DNA of 64,000 bases from NCBI RefSeq assembly GCF_011075055.1, contig NC_058151.1, positions 9,752,251 to 9,816,250 of the forward strand, given 5' to 3'. Source of the DNA: Mangifera indica. Taxonomy: Eukaryota; Streptophyta; Magnoliopsida; Sapindales; Anacardiaceae. The notes beneath the pieces were generated by a model. The model had not been told where the DNA came from. It was given only the letters and a program-made list of their open reading frames with translations, and ran no database searches. Below, in pieces: positions 12,770 to 25,624 of this stretch; the stretch's first letter is position 1; the number at the start of each line of letters is the position of its first letter. The position numbers and the translations under genes are program-made.

Positions 12770-13560
12770 CATTCTAGATAATAACATTTTAATTTGATCA
12801 AACTTTATGGATTGACTTAGAAATATAAGAATTGCTCTCAATTTTAAAAAATTTGGATGTGTAGTGGAAGCGTCATTTTCGATTGACTTAGCTTTAGATG
12901 CCACAAAACAAGAAAAAGAAGTTTTTATAACTTGGCAAGAGGATAATCTGAGAGCACAAAGCTATATGTTAGCTTCAATGAATAAAAGAACTTCAAATAA
13001 AACATGAAAATATAGAGAACGCGTATGATATCTTTATCGCTTTACAAGAGTTGTATGACGAGAATTCACAAGTTATCGAGTACAAATTATGTTTGACATT
13101 TTGTAGGATGAGATTAAAGGAAGGATTGCCTGCGGATGATCATTTCATAAAGATGATCAACATCTTAAGGCAATTGGATGTATATAAAGTTGTCATGCTT
13201 GACAAATTCAAGGTGAATTTGATGCTACAATCCTTTATGTGTAGTTATAAACCATTTATAACAAACTACAATCTTAACAAGATTGAGCATACGCTTTCAA
13301 AGCTTTTGAATGAGATTTAAGAGTTTTACAAATACGGAAAGAGGCATGAAGAAATTTATGTTGCTTTTTCTAGTTGGATGAAAAAGAAGTAGATGAAACC
13401 TTAAAAAGGTCCAAAAGTTGGACCAAAGAAGAAATATTTTAATAAAGTTGAAACCAATATGGAGAAGGCCAAAGCTAAAAGGTATTGTTTCAATTGCAAA
13501 AAGGACAGACATTGGAAGAGGAATTTTCCTCTTTATCTACAAAGCTTAAGCTCAAGTTGT
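12770..13560 (+). pseudogene. Ty1/copia gag fragment
   Basis: The plus-strand frames give a broken copia Gag: TWQEDNLRAQSYMLASMN (about 12930-12983), then after a shift the segment at 13051-13320 with LPADDHFIKMINILRQL and SFMCSYKPFITNYN, typical of the UBN2/gag capsid region. A decayed zinc knuckle CFNCKKDRHWKRNFP (about 13488-13532) follows, in which the last Cys has become Phe. The protein is split over at least three frames. No protease or pol follows it, and the similarity stops soon after the knuckle. It is a truncated relic, unrelated in motif detail to elements A and B. Confidence 0.8.
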
Positions 13561-13564
13561 TGCA

Positions 13565-14790
13565 TGAGGTTGAGAGGCAATTTTGTCATTTTTAGATGTT
13601 ATATTGAGATTATGTATTTATTTATTCAGTTTGAGACTATGCTTTATTTGTTCACACTTATGTTGAGATTGATATTCAAACAATCTACTGTGAGATGATG
13701 GGATATTTATTATTTATGACATGATAAGTATCAATTATGTGTGTTATACTTTTTTGCACATTATATGTATTTAAATATTTATCATGCTATAAATTCCGCT
13801 GTAGTTAAGTACAAGTTTAAGCTTGGCATGTCTTTTCGAGTTCATATTTCTTTTAGGGGTATATATTTGGAGATGAGTGTTGCAATAACTCCTCCCAGTT
13901 GTTAGAGTGCCAATAACACTTCAAAAACTTTTCTCCATTATGTGCGGATAAGTGACATGTGAATGATTAAGATCTTTACTTCAAAACATGTTATTAAAAG
14001 AATGTTTCCACTTTGTATTTAATACACTATATGAGTGTGTTTTTTGCTTATCATAGAAATTCAACTTGCGATGATTTCTTATTTGACATGATCTGTGTAG
14101 CTTGTTGGATCAAAGACACATGCCATTAATTTGACTTGAATGGTTTGAGTTGATTCCTGCTCAATCCTAGACTGTCTATGAAAATGGGAAAATTGAAAAT
14201 TTTACAACAAAAGACCCTGCCTATACAAATATATCACCCTTTTTACTAATTAAACATTTATACCACAAAGTCTAGCGTGATACTAAAATTACCTATGTCT
14301 TCAAACTTAAAAACACAAAGCTCAACTGACTTTTGACCATAAAATAACAATTGTTTTACAAACATCTTACATAAAAACATATTCACATCTAGGTCAATGT
14401 TGATCCAAACCTCTAATCTTATGTGTTTTTTTTTTTTTCACAATTGAAAACCAAAGAATTCCAAGTAGACAAATTGTGTGATTTCTGAGAAATGGAATTT
14501 TATTGATAAATGTTGTTTTTTGTTAGTTAAATTAGTTAAAGTACTTATAGTTTAACCGAAAAAATTTATTAGATTAGGTGGAACGATAGTTTAAGATGTG
14601 TTTGGGATAAAAATCAAATAAAAAACGCATCTGATGAAAAATGACGGATAGGGAAGGTTGTCTAGGCGACGTTAGTCCACAGCCTAATTTCCAATTATAA
14701 TTAATTAATATTTAATTTAATTTTCCAATTATAGGTTTCCAAGTTTATTGGGTTATGTTGCATGCATATTTTCAATAATAACCGTATTTA
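13565..14790. other. Unassigned intergenic stretch
   Basis: No gene is recognised. The segment from about 14187 (GGGAAAATTGAAAATTTTAC) onward could include the 5' terminal region of the Mutator element that follows, since such phrases are common in Mutator terminal repeats, but no matching far end was found. Confidence 0.35.
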
Positions 14791-14799
14791 TAATTCACT

Positions 14800-17690
14800 T
14801 TAGAGGACAATGGATTATAGAAGATGACCATGTTATTGGTGGGGATGAAATAGTGATTTGTATTGACACAAGTACTATTTTTGAAAGATTTGTTATGAAA
14901 AAATGTTATTGTCTTAGAATCAATTGAAGTCAATCAAATATCTATATATTTATCCTTAGTCAAATATCGGTGAGTGGAAAACCATATGAGATTCGAGATG
15001 ATAAGGATTTTGAGCACTTGATGGTGGTTGCAAGAAGCAAAAGAAGAACAACACAACTTTATGTTACCAAGAGTCGTATCGAAGGAAGAGACAATCTGTA
15101 AGAAGAATAGGTTGATGAGGAAGAAATGAAGGATTATCCGATATACGATTACACATAACCATACAGTTTCTTACAACATGATGCAAATCATAATGATGAT
15201 AATGAGGATTATGATGATGACACTAAGAGTAATGATGTTACGATGATGATGACCAATTCGATAGGTTTGTGGATAGTGACAACATATATGATGTATTGAT
15301 CTAAGACCCTAAGATGTACATTGCACGAGAAGATGTTGAGAGAAGTCAATGATCATAATGACGAGGTTAAGTGTAGTGCAAGACGTTATAGTTTTGTAGA
15401 TCACGTAACATATACAAGTCAAATTCATGTTCTTAATCCGTTCTAATAGGTTCTTGACCTCCTGTGGATGTTGAAAACACAGGTATTGGTATCGTGAAAC
15501 ACAAAGAGACAATAGTTTAAAAGTAATGGGTTTTATAGTTCTAAGGCATAATTGATAACATTATTTGAAAAACAACTTTAGAGACATATTTTCAATTCAA
15601 AGTAGGTTACTTTGATATGAAATAGTAGGATATTAAGTGTGTAGTGAAGCAATGTAAATGACAAGCATAGGCAACAAAGGACGGGGATGAAGACTTTTGG
15701 GTTTTACGATTTCTGAGGGATGTACACACTTGTCCATAGAATCAAATATTACCATATCATAGATAGGTCGGTACTTAGGCATTAGAGACCATTTTTAAAT
15801 CAATGTTTGTGGTTGACCGCATATATTGACTTAAGAAAATTATTTTCAACATGACAGATAGGTACATGATCGACATGTAATAAATACATTATGAGGATGT
15901 CCTGATGAGTCTTTCATGCTCTCACCTAAGTATTATCACAATTCTAAGTTATGAAACTCGAAAATTGTAACATATATTGACACTGACATGGATAATAAGT
16001 TTCAATTTTTCTTTACGACATTGGGGTGTTAGATAAGAGGGTTTCAATAGTTTTGTTATTTGTATTAAAGCTTCACATTTAAAAGGGAAATATCTTAGGT
16101 CGTTTTTCATTGCTATTATGAAAGATAATAATAATCAGATTTATCCATTAGCCTTTAATATTAGGGGAAAGGAAGAAATGAAGATGTGGATGAAGTTCTT
16201 GAGGTACCTACATATGTGTAGTGGTGACATCCCAAACTTGACCATTATTTCATACTGGCATCTTTTAATCATTACGTTGGTGGCAAACAAAATACCTAAT
16301 GTTATCTACGATTTTTGTAACTATGATATAAAAGGTAATATGCGTATGCAATACAAATAAACCAAACATATTGAAAAATTATATATCGCTTCCTTGAGAA
16401 GAATTTTCCAGGTAAATTTTGATATGGCAACCTATTTAGCTAATATTAGGTATGAAAGATAAGTGTAAGCCCATTTTAGTAGGTTATGACTAGGGATGGC
16501 AATTCGAGCCCAATTGTAGGGGTCTCGACCCTCCCCAACCCTAATAGGGAGGGGATTCTCTGATATAAACGGGGAAGGGGATGGGGATGGGGATGAAAAA
16601 AATCCCTACAATCGGAGACGGGTTGGGGATGGGGATACATGTGTCCCCTCCCCACCCCGCCTCGCCCCACCCCTTTCCCTCCCCGCCCCCATCCCCATCC
16701 CCATCCCTTTATATTAATATATTTATTTAAAATATTAATATATTATTTTATAGTTTTAAATTATTTATGTTTTTCAAATTTATTTAGGTTTTTGTTGTAT
16801 ATATTAAAGTAGTTAATATATTATATTTGTGATATTTGAAATAGTGGGTTAATTTTAATTTTATTTAATTATATAATTTAATATATTTATATTGTGTTTA
16901 GAAGGTAAAAAAAAAGAAATTTTTTTTTACAGATATGGGGAGGGGATTTTTCCCCGCAGGGTTGAAAAAGGGATTTTTCTTTGCGGGGAAGGGACAGAGA
17001 ATCATTTTCATCCTTTTAACGGGGACGGGCCAGGGACAGGGACAGGGATTGATATCTCCTACAGGGATGGGGACAAGGATTGAGATCCCTTCCCTGCCCC
17101 TCCTCATTGCCATCCCTAATTGTGACACAACATCATGATAACCAATATTGCCAAGTCTTTCAACACTTTGACATAGACTACTGACGTTTACCTATCACTA
17201 TACTGGTTGAGTTTATTTGAAGCACACTACAATTTACAACAGACAAAACCTGATAGGTAAACCTTACTAAATGTTTAATATGTATGTACCGATGCTTTGA
17301 TATGTCAAAATGTCACAACACTAATGTTATCTCCTTTTTTTTTTTTTGGAACAGATGAGAGAATTCACATATTAGCACCATGGGTTGAGGACAAGATTGT
17401 TGGACATATGCATAAATATGCTAACATGGTAGTCAAACCAATCAACTTCTACAAATACGAACTCTAAGATACATTAACTTATGCAACAAATGTGTGAATG
17501 TGGAAAATATCAGCTTTCCCACATTCCATGTACACACATTGTTGCTATGACATGGTTCAATAACCTGTCAGACTATTTTCAATAGGTAAACATATACTAC
17601 TTCATAGAATATTTACGAGAGGTCTACAAAGAAGATGTTAATCCACTAGGGGTAGGGTATTAGTCAACTTAGGCACGAAATTTTTAGAAT
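14800..17690 (+). pseudogene. Mutator-like (MULE/MuDR) transposase pseudogene, split by an hAT element
   Basis: Broken frames on the plus strand preserve MULE landmarks in order. An N-terminal region reads KPYEIRDDKDFEHLMVVARS then RTTQLYVTKS (about 14975-15080). The MuDR zinc-type region gives FWVLRFLRDVHTC (about 15695-15735). The transposase core gives IAIMKDNNNQIYPLAFNI (about 16100-16155), PNLTIIS-H, and FCNYDIKGNMRMQYK (about 16310-16357). After the 628-bp hAT insert come CGKYQLSHIPCTHVVAMTWF-like residues of a SWIM zinc finger (about 17498-17560). Many stops and shifts are present, so it is dead. The terminal inverted repeats were not located. Confidence 0.82.
16491..17118. mobile_element. 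Non-autonomous hAT (Ac/Ds-like) element, G-rich family, copy 1
   Basis: 628 bp beginning TAGGGATGGCAATT and ending ATTGCCATCCCTA, so the terminal inverted repeat is about 12 bp and resembles the Ac/Ds TAGGGATGAAA end. Flanks are GTTATGAC (16483-16490) and ATTGTGAC (17119-17126), an 8-bp duplication with 6 of 8 matching, as expected for an old hAT insertion. Both subterminal regions are rich in GGGGATGGGG runs, with AT-rich DNA between. It has no transposase. It interrupts the Mutator transposase pseudogene. A second copy with a perfect duplication lies at 38123-38875. Confidence 0.88.
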
Positions 17691-17699
17691 AAAAAGAAG

Positions 17700-19345
17700 G
17701 TAAGCCTAATAGAGCATAACATTCCTCTGAACAACTAAACAAAACAAATATGTCATGGTTTTATCCTTACACTACAAATTTTCCACAATTTTCCTATACA
17801 CCTTTACAAGATGTTGATATTGAAAATTCATCTACACAAGTTTTCTACCTTTCATATACTCATAAAACACTTACACAAACACAAAACCAAGCTATTGTAA
17901 ACACAAAAACTACTTATCATCTTCAAACAATTACATATACAATCCATCAATTATGGTTGATCCTAGTTGATACATGGATTCAAGAGCTATTGCTCATGCT
18001 ACCTCTAATGAAACCCAACTTGGTGTGAAAAACAATATAAAGGTAAGCAACAAATTCAGCTAGGTAGTGGAAAGTGTTTAGATATCTGATATACAAGTAC
18101 AACACTTTTGTCTTCTCACTGCCAATATAATACTTACATCTAAAAAAATCGTTTGCATGTAGAATTAATAAAAACTTGTACTAGATAATAATATCATAAT
18201 GGAATTTGATTCTAAGTATTACTTGTAAAAGATAAATAATCCAAACCACTATATTCTAAGGAACACTAAAAAATGGTATCTATCAATTATCCGTTCCACG
18301 AAATTTCATGACAAGACCATCTTTTCATACTACTACATTCAAGCTAAATTTACAACTCAATTTTCATATTCAATAGAAAATGATTGTAGTTGTAAAAATT
18401 CACTTCAATGTAACACAATTTTGCATACCAAATAGGTGAATAAAGTTGTTTGGCATCAAAGGCTAGGTTATCCTTGTACTCAAACCAATAAAAAAGTAGG
18501 TGAAGAGTTAGATATTGTATATGATAATATATATAAGGCCATAGGAATATTTCCAGCCCAAGTTTTAGCTCAATCTAAAAAATACATATGTGACAAATGA
18601 AAAAAATTAAATACTTACCTATCCCTAAACTGTTGTTAAATATAAGGACAAAACTATCATTTAATAATAATATTAAAAAATATATAATTTTATCTTATTT
18701 TCCCTTTTAGGTTTTAAAAATTAACATTTCACCTTTATACTTGAATTTTGAAAAGTGACTTTTCCCCTCAAATCCCTAGGTTTTTTCTTCATCCCTCCCT
18801 CCAACCACCAGTGAACCACACGACATGAATATAGATAATAAGTGTCATCTAGATTTGGATGACGTAATATTGTATAGTGGGGATGATGCTTGTTATCTAG
18901 TATGGATGATGAAGTGTCATTCAAAGGTCATCCTCTAGACGACTCTATCTTGTTAGTTTGCCTTTTGTCGAAGAAAGTGATTAGATTTCAAGTTTGGTAA
19001 AATTTTTAAAACTTAATCTAGGGGAAAAATTGTTAGTTTTCCAAATCAATGAAGAAAATGAGATATAATTTTAATTATTTTAATATTACTTGTAAAATGA
19101 TGATTTTACCCTTTAACCCTAACAAAAAATTTGTGGTTGTGTTTTAATGGACTAAAACTTGGATAGGTGTTTAGGTTTTTTATCTGATGTAAGTATATAT
19201 TTGTTATTTCACTAAAACTTAGGTGGAAAATAGTCCTTAGGCCTATATATAAAGATTTCTATTGTGAAAAATTTTAGTCTGGCAAACACAAGAAGAGTAG
19301 TTTGCCAATATCTTTGTTTAAGGCCTTAACATCTACAAAATTAGT
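17700..19345 (+). pseudogene. Ty1/copia protease / pre-integrase fragment, split by a Mutator MITE
   Basis: Plus-strand frames show a proline/Gln/Tyr-rich linker (about 17750-17930). A protease block follows near 17955-18000 (NPSIMVDPS-YMDSRA-AHATSN, compare the family's DPSWYMDSGATHHIT). A decayed core precedes a pre-integrase block VWHQRLGYPCTQTNKK (about 18447-18495). Reading stops at the insertion point 18536 and resumes after 19252 with SGKHKKSSLPISLF-KALTSTKLVHS, which fits the CxLGKSHKLPF...ELVHSD end of the pre-integrase domain. The rest of pol is missing. A Retrofit/Ale-like lineage is likely from motifs. Confidence 0.72.
18537..19243. mobile_element. Mutator-type MITE with long inverted arms, copy 1
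   Basis: 707 bp starting GGCCATAGGAATATTTCC and ending GGAAAATAGTCCTTAGGCC. The ends are inverted copies of each other and the arms stay recognisably complementary for well over 100 bp. It is flanked by a perfect 9-bp direct repeat TATATATAA (18528-18536 and 19244-19252), the duplication size of Mutator elements. No transposase is encoded. Removing it rejoins a copia pre-integrase sequence, confirming an insertion. A relative lies at 36911-37731. Confidence 0.87.
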
Positions 19346-19968
19346 GCATAGTAGGTCTATCAATAAAGCCTATTAAATTAGGCCTAGCTTGTGCAAGCCC
19401 GTGCTAAAAAAAATTAGGTGAAGGCTTTAGGTTTGCCCATTTGGGCCTTAGAATTTTAATTCAAGTTAGATTCAATAAATTTTATTACATTTTGAACTTG
19501 TTTTGGTTTTGTGCCTACAAATTTAAAAAATTGTAATAACACCTTTAAATTTTAAAAACCGACAAAAACACAATTATATTATTGGAATTTTGATGACATA
19601 ATAATTTCCTAAGTTGATATATGTAACTACACTTTGAAATCCAACACCTAAGTACAATAAAATAATAGCGTACCATTTTTTAATATATAAAATTTACGGA
19701 ATAATTAGAATTTTAGTTACTTTGACGAAACATGAAATAATTAAATAATGCTTACCTATAGGAATTGATTAAGTACTGTTAAGCAAAAGTGAGAAAGTAA
19801 GAAAAACATATAGTTTTGATTTAACGTCTATAACTTCCTCACTAATCCTAAACAAGTATGAAAGTTGACTACGCAAGGCCAAACACAAGACAAAAAGATA
19901 TCACTCTAAAAATGGTTGAGACTATCATTATAACTTTGAATTCAAAATTTGTTACTTTAGTGTTTCCA
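19346..19968. other. Unassigned stretch
   Basis: No gene or clean element boundary is seen. A GC-richer patch with AGGCCTAGC ... GCCCATTTGGGCCTTAG at about 19390-19450 resembles the interior of the hAT MITE at 44961-45380, but I could not define both ends. Confidence 0.35.
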
Positions 19969-21721
19969 TGTAAGGAATTTTTGGGTCGTTAGAAACCAAT
20001 AAGGGCGACAAAAGTAATTTCAAATTTTAAAATTCACATAGTTAGGCCAAAAATTCCTGATTGGGTCACGCTGTAAATGAGATATCCATGAATATGCTAA
20101 AACAACTATAGAGTGTTTAACAAAACAATACTTGCATTTGTAGACTTCTTCAGTCATTTCATGGCAATAAGTTTACTCTCTAACCCACAAAAGGGAGGCA
20201 TTTCGGTATCCATATGGAACACAAATGGAATGAGGCTAGAAAAGTGTGTAGAGGTCTGCTTAAAATATGAAGTATGAGGAGACTTTTTAGGGTGATAGGT
20301 TTTCACATTTGGTTTTACTTGAGAAAATACGAAATTATGAAATTGCATATCTATTTATAAAGACGCAATGAATGATTGATCAATCTGGATGCATGTTTGT
20401 TTGTGCTTGATTCTTATCTCATATGATCCGTGATTTATCTAGATCTTCAAGTACAAATATGGATAAAGTTTTTATCCATGATTGATTCACCATGCATTGT
20501 TGTTTATGAGGCATGAACGATAACTTGTGGTTAAGGAAAAATTCAAATAAGTTGAATTCAATTCTATTGGATAAACCCCTTTCATTCCTAAATTTCACCT
20601 AAACCTAAACAATATATGATTACTACATTTTGTTCCTTAGGTGTTGTAAAACACACTTCAGGCTTAAAACCTCTTGAAACTCAAAACCCTTAATCTAGAA
20701 TCTAGATCAGGTTCATCTTAGATAATTTTATGCCTCCAAAGTCATAATTCTTTTTTTCTATGTGACTCATAAGCTCTCTATTAAGCCATTAGAATTCGAA
20801 TTTGGGCCAAATCTAGACATAGACCGAGATGGGTCTCTAGCAAGACATCATGGTCACCTAGTTAACAAAGTGTCAACAAATAACTCTAAGCCTTATCAAC
20901 TTCATAGTTGTGTACAATATAATTCCTTTGTCTATCGATATCTCTCAAAGTTAGGAAATAGATAAGTGTTTATCTCAGTGATTCCTCGATATGAAAAAGT
21001 ATCTATTAATAGCTAAATGATTTGCATTAGGCTCTAACCTGATCCTACTATCACCACAAATTTGAGTTGTTATCAATGTCTTTTAGTATTCTTATTTGAT
21101 ATATCTTCTCTTATAATTGGGAGTGACAAATCCTTTATTAATCTACTACAGTCTTCATATAGATCTCGATATAGCCAACACACCCTTTTAACGATAACAT
21201 ATTATGTGATGTCAAACTATATTGATTTTTGTATAAGACGGTCTAATGACTTCAAATCAAAAGATTACATATACTCATGAGTTAGAGGATGTATTTCATA
21301 GACATTAGAACAATCATCTATATAGAAATCATTAGGTCAGGTTAGCCTAACAAACACACTTATAATGTGCACCCTTGTGTTGCATTAAGTTGTTGGCTAA
21401 CAACTTCAATATGTAAGAATTGTTAAAACTTTTTGGTAAAGTCACTTAATACTATGATAATCTCATCTCTATTACTTGTGCTTTGGTCAATGTAGTATTG
21501 GGATTACGTTTCTACAAAGACCATCTAACGCATTTATAGGATTCTCATGATTAGATGTTTGATCCTCTCATCATGGTACTATTCTAAGAAAATATTATTT
21601 TTATGAACTTATTGTAAACATACAAATATGAATAGATAAAGAAACCTTTATTAACAATAAATGAATTAATTAGAAGTTACACAAATACAAATTTGATTGT
21701 CTCTAGGGCATTACCTTTACA
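19969..21721 (-). repeat. 3' LTR of element C (1753 bp)
   Basis: On the plus strand it runs from TGTAAGGAATTTTT to ATTACCTTTACA. It is similar by eye over most of its length to 27508-29097, for example TGATTGGGTCACG / TGATTGGGATCAC and the shared ACTCATGAGTTAGAGGATGT block (21271-21290 / 28660-28679). It is about 160 bp longer than its partner because of indels. Confidence 0.85.
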
Positions 21722-21779
21722 ATCTCCTACTTGCACTATAGTTAATCACTTATAAGTCTAATGCCATATACGACTACAT

Positions 21780-24700
21780 GTTTGTCATACTTCTGTTGTG
21801 ACAGAGGCTTGATCAATGGATCTACCAAATTGTCATATGTGTCAACCCTTGTAATTAGTATATCCTTATGTTGAATGATCTTTTAAATCAAGTGATATTA
21901 TTTAAGTATATGATTGGATCTCTGGTAAGACCATGACTCCTTGCCTGAGCAATGACTATATTTTCAAAAATGCTAGAAACCATTCCAAATTCTAAGATGA
22001 ACTTCTTGATCCAAACAACTTCTTTTGTTACTTCACAGAAGGTAATGTACTTGGATTCTATTGTAGAATCAGCTGTTATACTTTACTTGGAGTTTTTCCT
22101 GCTAACTATACCATTATTCAAACAAAACACAAATTCTAATTAGGATTTAAAATCATCTTGATCCATTTGAAAACTAACATCACTTTATTCTCTTATAACG
22201 AGCTTAGGGTCTTCTCCATAAACTAAAAATGCATTCGTAATCCATCTTAAGTACTTTATGATACTCTTAAAAGTTGTCTAGTGTTTTTCACCTAAATCAG
22301 AGTAATATTTGCTACAAATGCTCAAAGCGTGTGAGATATTAACCCTCGTACATAGTATAATATACATGATCAATCCTATTATGGATTTGTATGGGATTTA
22401 ACTTATCTTATCCTTCTCAGATTATGTCTAGGGACTTATCTCTTTTAAACGATATACACCATGGGACATAAAAATGAATCCTTTCTTGGATTCCTCCATA
22501 TGAATCTAGCGAACACCTTATCTATCGTGTCTAAGCAACCTATGTGCTTTATTACGATAGATTTTAACGCTAAGGATATATGTTGTTTCTCTTAAGTCTT
22601 TCATGGAGAAGTACTTGGATAACCAAGTCTTTATTGATTAAAAGTTTGGTATATCATTTCCAATAATTAATATGTTATTGACATATTATATCGAAAATGA
22701 AACTATACTCCCACTAACGTTCTTGTACACTCATGGTTCATCTTTATTTTTAATGAAAGTGAACTCACAAAAACTTTATCAAAAAGAATGTTCCAATTCC
22801 TCGAAGCTTGCTTTAGTCCATAAATAGATGTTTGCTACTTGCATACTTTACCAAAATGTCTTCAGAATGAAACCATTGAGTTATGTTATGTACACATCTT
22901 TTACAAGGTTTTTGTTCAGGAAGGCAATCTTGACATTCATTTGCTAGATTTTATAATCATGTATACAATAATCGTAAACATAATCTTAATAGCCTTAAGC
23001 ATAACAATCAGAGAAAAGGTTTCATATAGTTAATGCCATATTTTTTAGTGATACCTTTAGCAACTAATCAAGCTTTATAGGTATGCACGTTACCCTTCAT
23101 ATTGGTTTTCTTCTTGAAATCTTATTTACACCCTATGGTTTTTACCCTTTTAGGAGGATCCACTAAAGACCATACTTGGTTCTAGTACACGAAGTCTATC
23201 TTATATTTTATGGCTTCAAGCAATGTCTTTGAGTCTGGACTTGATACAACCTTATCATAAGTCATAGGTTCTTCATCATAAATGACCAGTATGTTACCAT
23301 ATTGAGTCACAAGAAAATTGAATCTCTCAGGCCTATGATGTACTCAGTAAGACCTATGTAGCTTTTGTGTCTTTTAAGTTGATTTATTGTGTTCCACTTG
23401 AGGTAGAGTGACTTACTTACTATGATCAACCATTTGTGGTCGAACATCATCCTATCTAATGTCTATGGTATCTTATGATACTAGAACTTTATTAAGTTCT
23501 ACTTTCTTTCTACTGATCTTCTTAAGAATAATCTCTCTGGGGACAAAAACAAAGGTTTGAGCAATGAAGACTTTTTGCTCTTCTAAGTGGTGAAAACAGT
23601 AACCCTTAGTTTCCTTTGGGTACCTTATAAAGATACATTTTCCATATTGAGAGCTCAACTTGTTTGAAATCAATTTTTTAACATAAGTTTCATTGCCCCA
23701 GATCTTTAAGTGTTCTTAGTCCATAACTTGTAAGAAGTTTTTTTTATAGACTTGGACAGGACATAGTTCAGTGTGTAGACAACTGTTTCTAAAGCATAAC
23801 CCTAGAAAGATAAGGATAGATGTATAAAACTCATTATAGACCTAACCATATCCATTAAGGTTATATTCCTTCATTTAGATAAACTATTATACTGAGTTGT
23901 ACCAAAAGGAAAGAGTTGAGATACTATCCTATTCTACTTCAAGTATTCTCTGAAGTCAATACTTAGTTATTCATCTCCTCGACCACTTTAAAGGATTTTA
24001 ATATTTATCCAAGTTACTTCTTTAATTCATTCCTGAATTCTTTGAACTTCTCAAAGTATTTAGGCTTGTCTTTCATAAAAACATATAATTATATCTACTG
24101 AACTCATTAGTATATGTGATGAAGTAAGACTTTCCATATCTGCTATGTACTATCATGGGCGCACATGCATCTTGTGAATGATTGCTAACATTTCATACAC
24201 TTTTTCACTAAATCAAGTGAAAAGTGAATTAACCATTTTGCCTAATAGACACAATTCATATTCATCATACGGTTGGAAATTAAATGATTACAAAACCTTA
24301 CCTTTCAAAATTTCGATATGCATTTTGACCCTATATAGTCTAGCTCGTAATGTCACAAATATATGGTATTCAATTTTTTTTTTAAAAGCTTGTTTTGTAT
24401 ATCAAGAATCTTGTTATCAAGTTTTAGAATATATAAGTCATTACTTGGTTATGTTATTCTATAAGAACATTATTCAAGCTAATGATTAAAAGACCATTAC
24501 CATTCCAAAACAATATCCCTTCTTATTTAAAATAGATATAGAAATTAATTTTTTATAAACAGTCAAAACATAATAACAATTATGCAGTTCTAAAATAAGC
24601 CTAATGGGTAACCTAAGATAATAGGTACTTACAACTATTGTAGTAATGTGTGCTTTATTTCCAACATGTGGGTAACTTCTTCTTTGGCAAACGATCTACT

Positions 24701-24850
24701 CTGCCTGAGTCCTTGCACATTAGAACAAAATGTAAAAACCATACCCTTTATTTATAGCCCAAGAAGTACAAGGAAAATAATTTATTTTAATGACAAACAT
24801 ACCTAAAGTAGAAACATCAACCTTTTTCTTCTTGTTTTCTAGGACACTCT
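21780..24850 (-). pseudogene. Element C pol remnant (integrase-RT-RNase H)
   Basis: Read on the minus strand, the integrase C-terminal block at 23473-23673 gives KCIFIRYPKETKGYCFHHLEEQ and EQKVFIAQTFVFVPREI-type residues. RT gives FILKTFW...SIYGLKQA-like residues near 22820-22890, a mutated YVDD region (YVNNILIIGND) near 22680, then WLSKYFSMKDLRETTYIL near 22590-22630. RNase H gives IGLIMYIILCTRVNISHALS near 22340-22385 and STIESKYITFCEVTKEVVW near 22000-22060. The frame is broken repeatedly, and the active-site aspartates of RT are altered. Integrase N-terminal residues to the right are barely readable. Confidence 0.83.
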
Positions 24851-25620
24851 TGCAATGTCTCATCTAGTGACCAAACTTGCCATAAAAGAAACAAACAACC
24901 TTTCATTTCCCTACATTACTAGTAGTTTGTGTAGTGATAGTAAACTGCTTTTAGGCCATGGACTTGGGTTTAGCCTTGTCTTTGCTTTTGCTTTTGCCAT
25001 TGGCTTTAGGTGCATTGGCTTCTACCATAAACACATTAGCATCCTTCCTAACCTCTTGCTTCATTGGTCTCAATATATACAAAAGTTCACCAAAAGGCTT
25101 CTTTTTTTTGCTCAGGTTGAAGTTCATGATAAAATTCACCCATGATAGAGGAAGAGAATTCAGTATCAGGTTAACAACAAACTCGTTATCTATACAAAAG
25201 CCCAAGTTTGCTAACTACTTGATGTAGCCAATTATCTTAACCACATGAGGGCTAACTTGGGCCTTTTTAGAAAGTTTGCATCTGAACAGTAGACTTAACA
25301 CATTATATTATTTAACCCTCACACGAGTGTCGTATAACTCATGTAAGTGAAGAATAATGAATGGTGCATCCATTTCTTCATGTTACTTTTGCAACTCGTG
25401 TCATAAAGGCCAACATAAGACATTAGACCTATAAGGAGTCATTAAGATACTTATTGTATGAATCTTTTTTCTTTTAGGTGGTGTTAGGACTAGGCTTGAT
25501 GGGTAAGACCCCTTTAAGGATATACAACCTCTTCTTATGGCATATAACAATTTAAAAATTTCGATACCAATTCGAGAAGTTGTCTTCATCTAGCCTATTG
25601 TCCTTTTCGAGTACTGAATG
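24850..25620 (-). pseudogene. Element C gag remnant
   Basis: In minus-strand frames, NF-NWYRNFKIVI and YNKYLNDSL-CLMLAFM (about 25590 to 25400) match the N-terminal half of copia Gag. The open segment at 24951-25205 reads MGFCIDNEFVVNLILNSLPL, then SWVNFIMNFNLSKKKKPFGE and a Lys-rich tail, as in the UBN2 Gag family. A decayed zinc knuckle (FFYGKFGH..RHC) sits at about 24860-24900. Several stops and shifts are present. Confidence 0.82.
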
Positions 25621-25624
25621 TTTA

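Noticed and set aside
16898..17138. Overlapping ORFs on both strands in the G-rich hAT element (also 38589-38957)
   Set aside because: They follow GGGGAT simple repeats; low-complexity shadows in a non-autonomous transposon.
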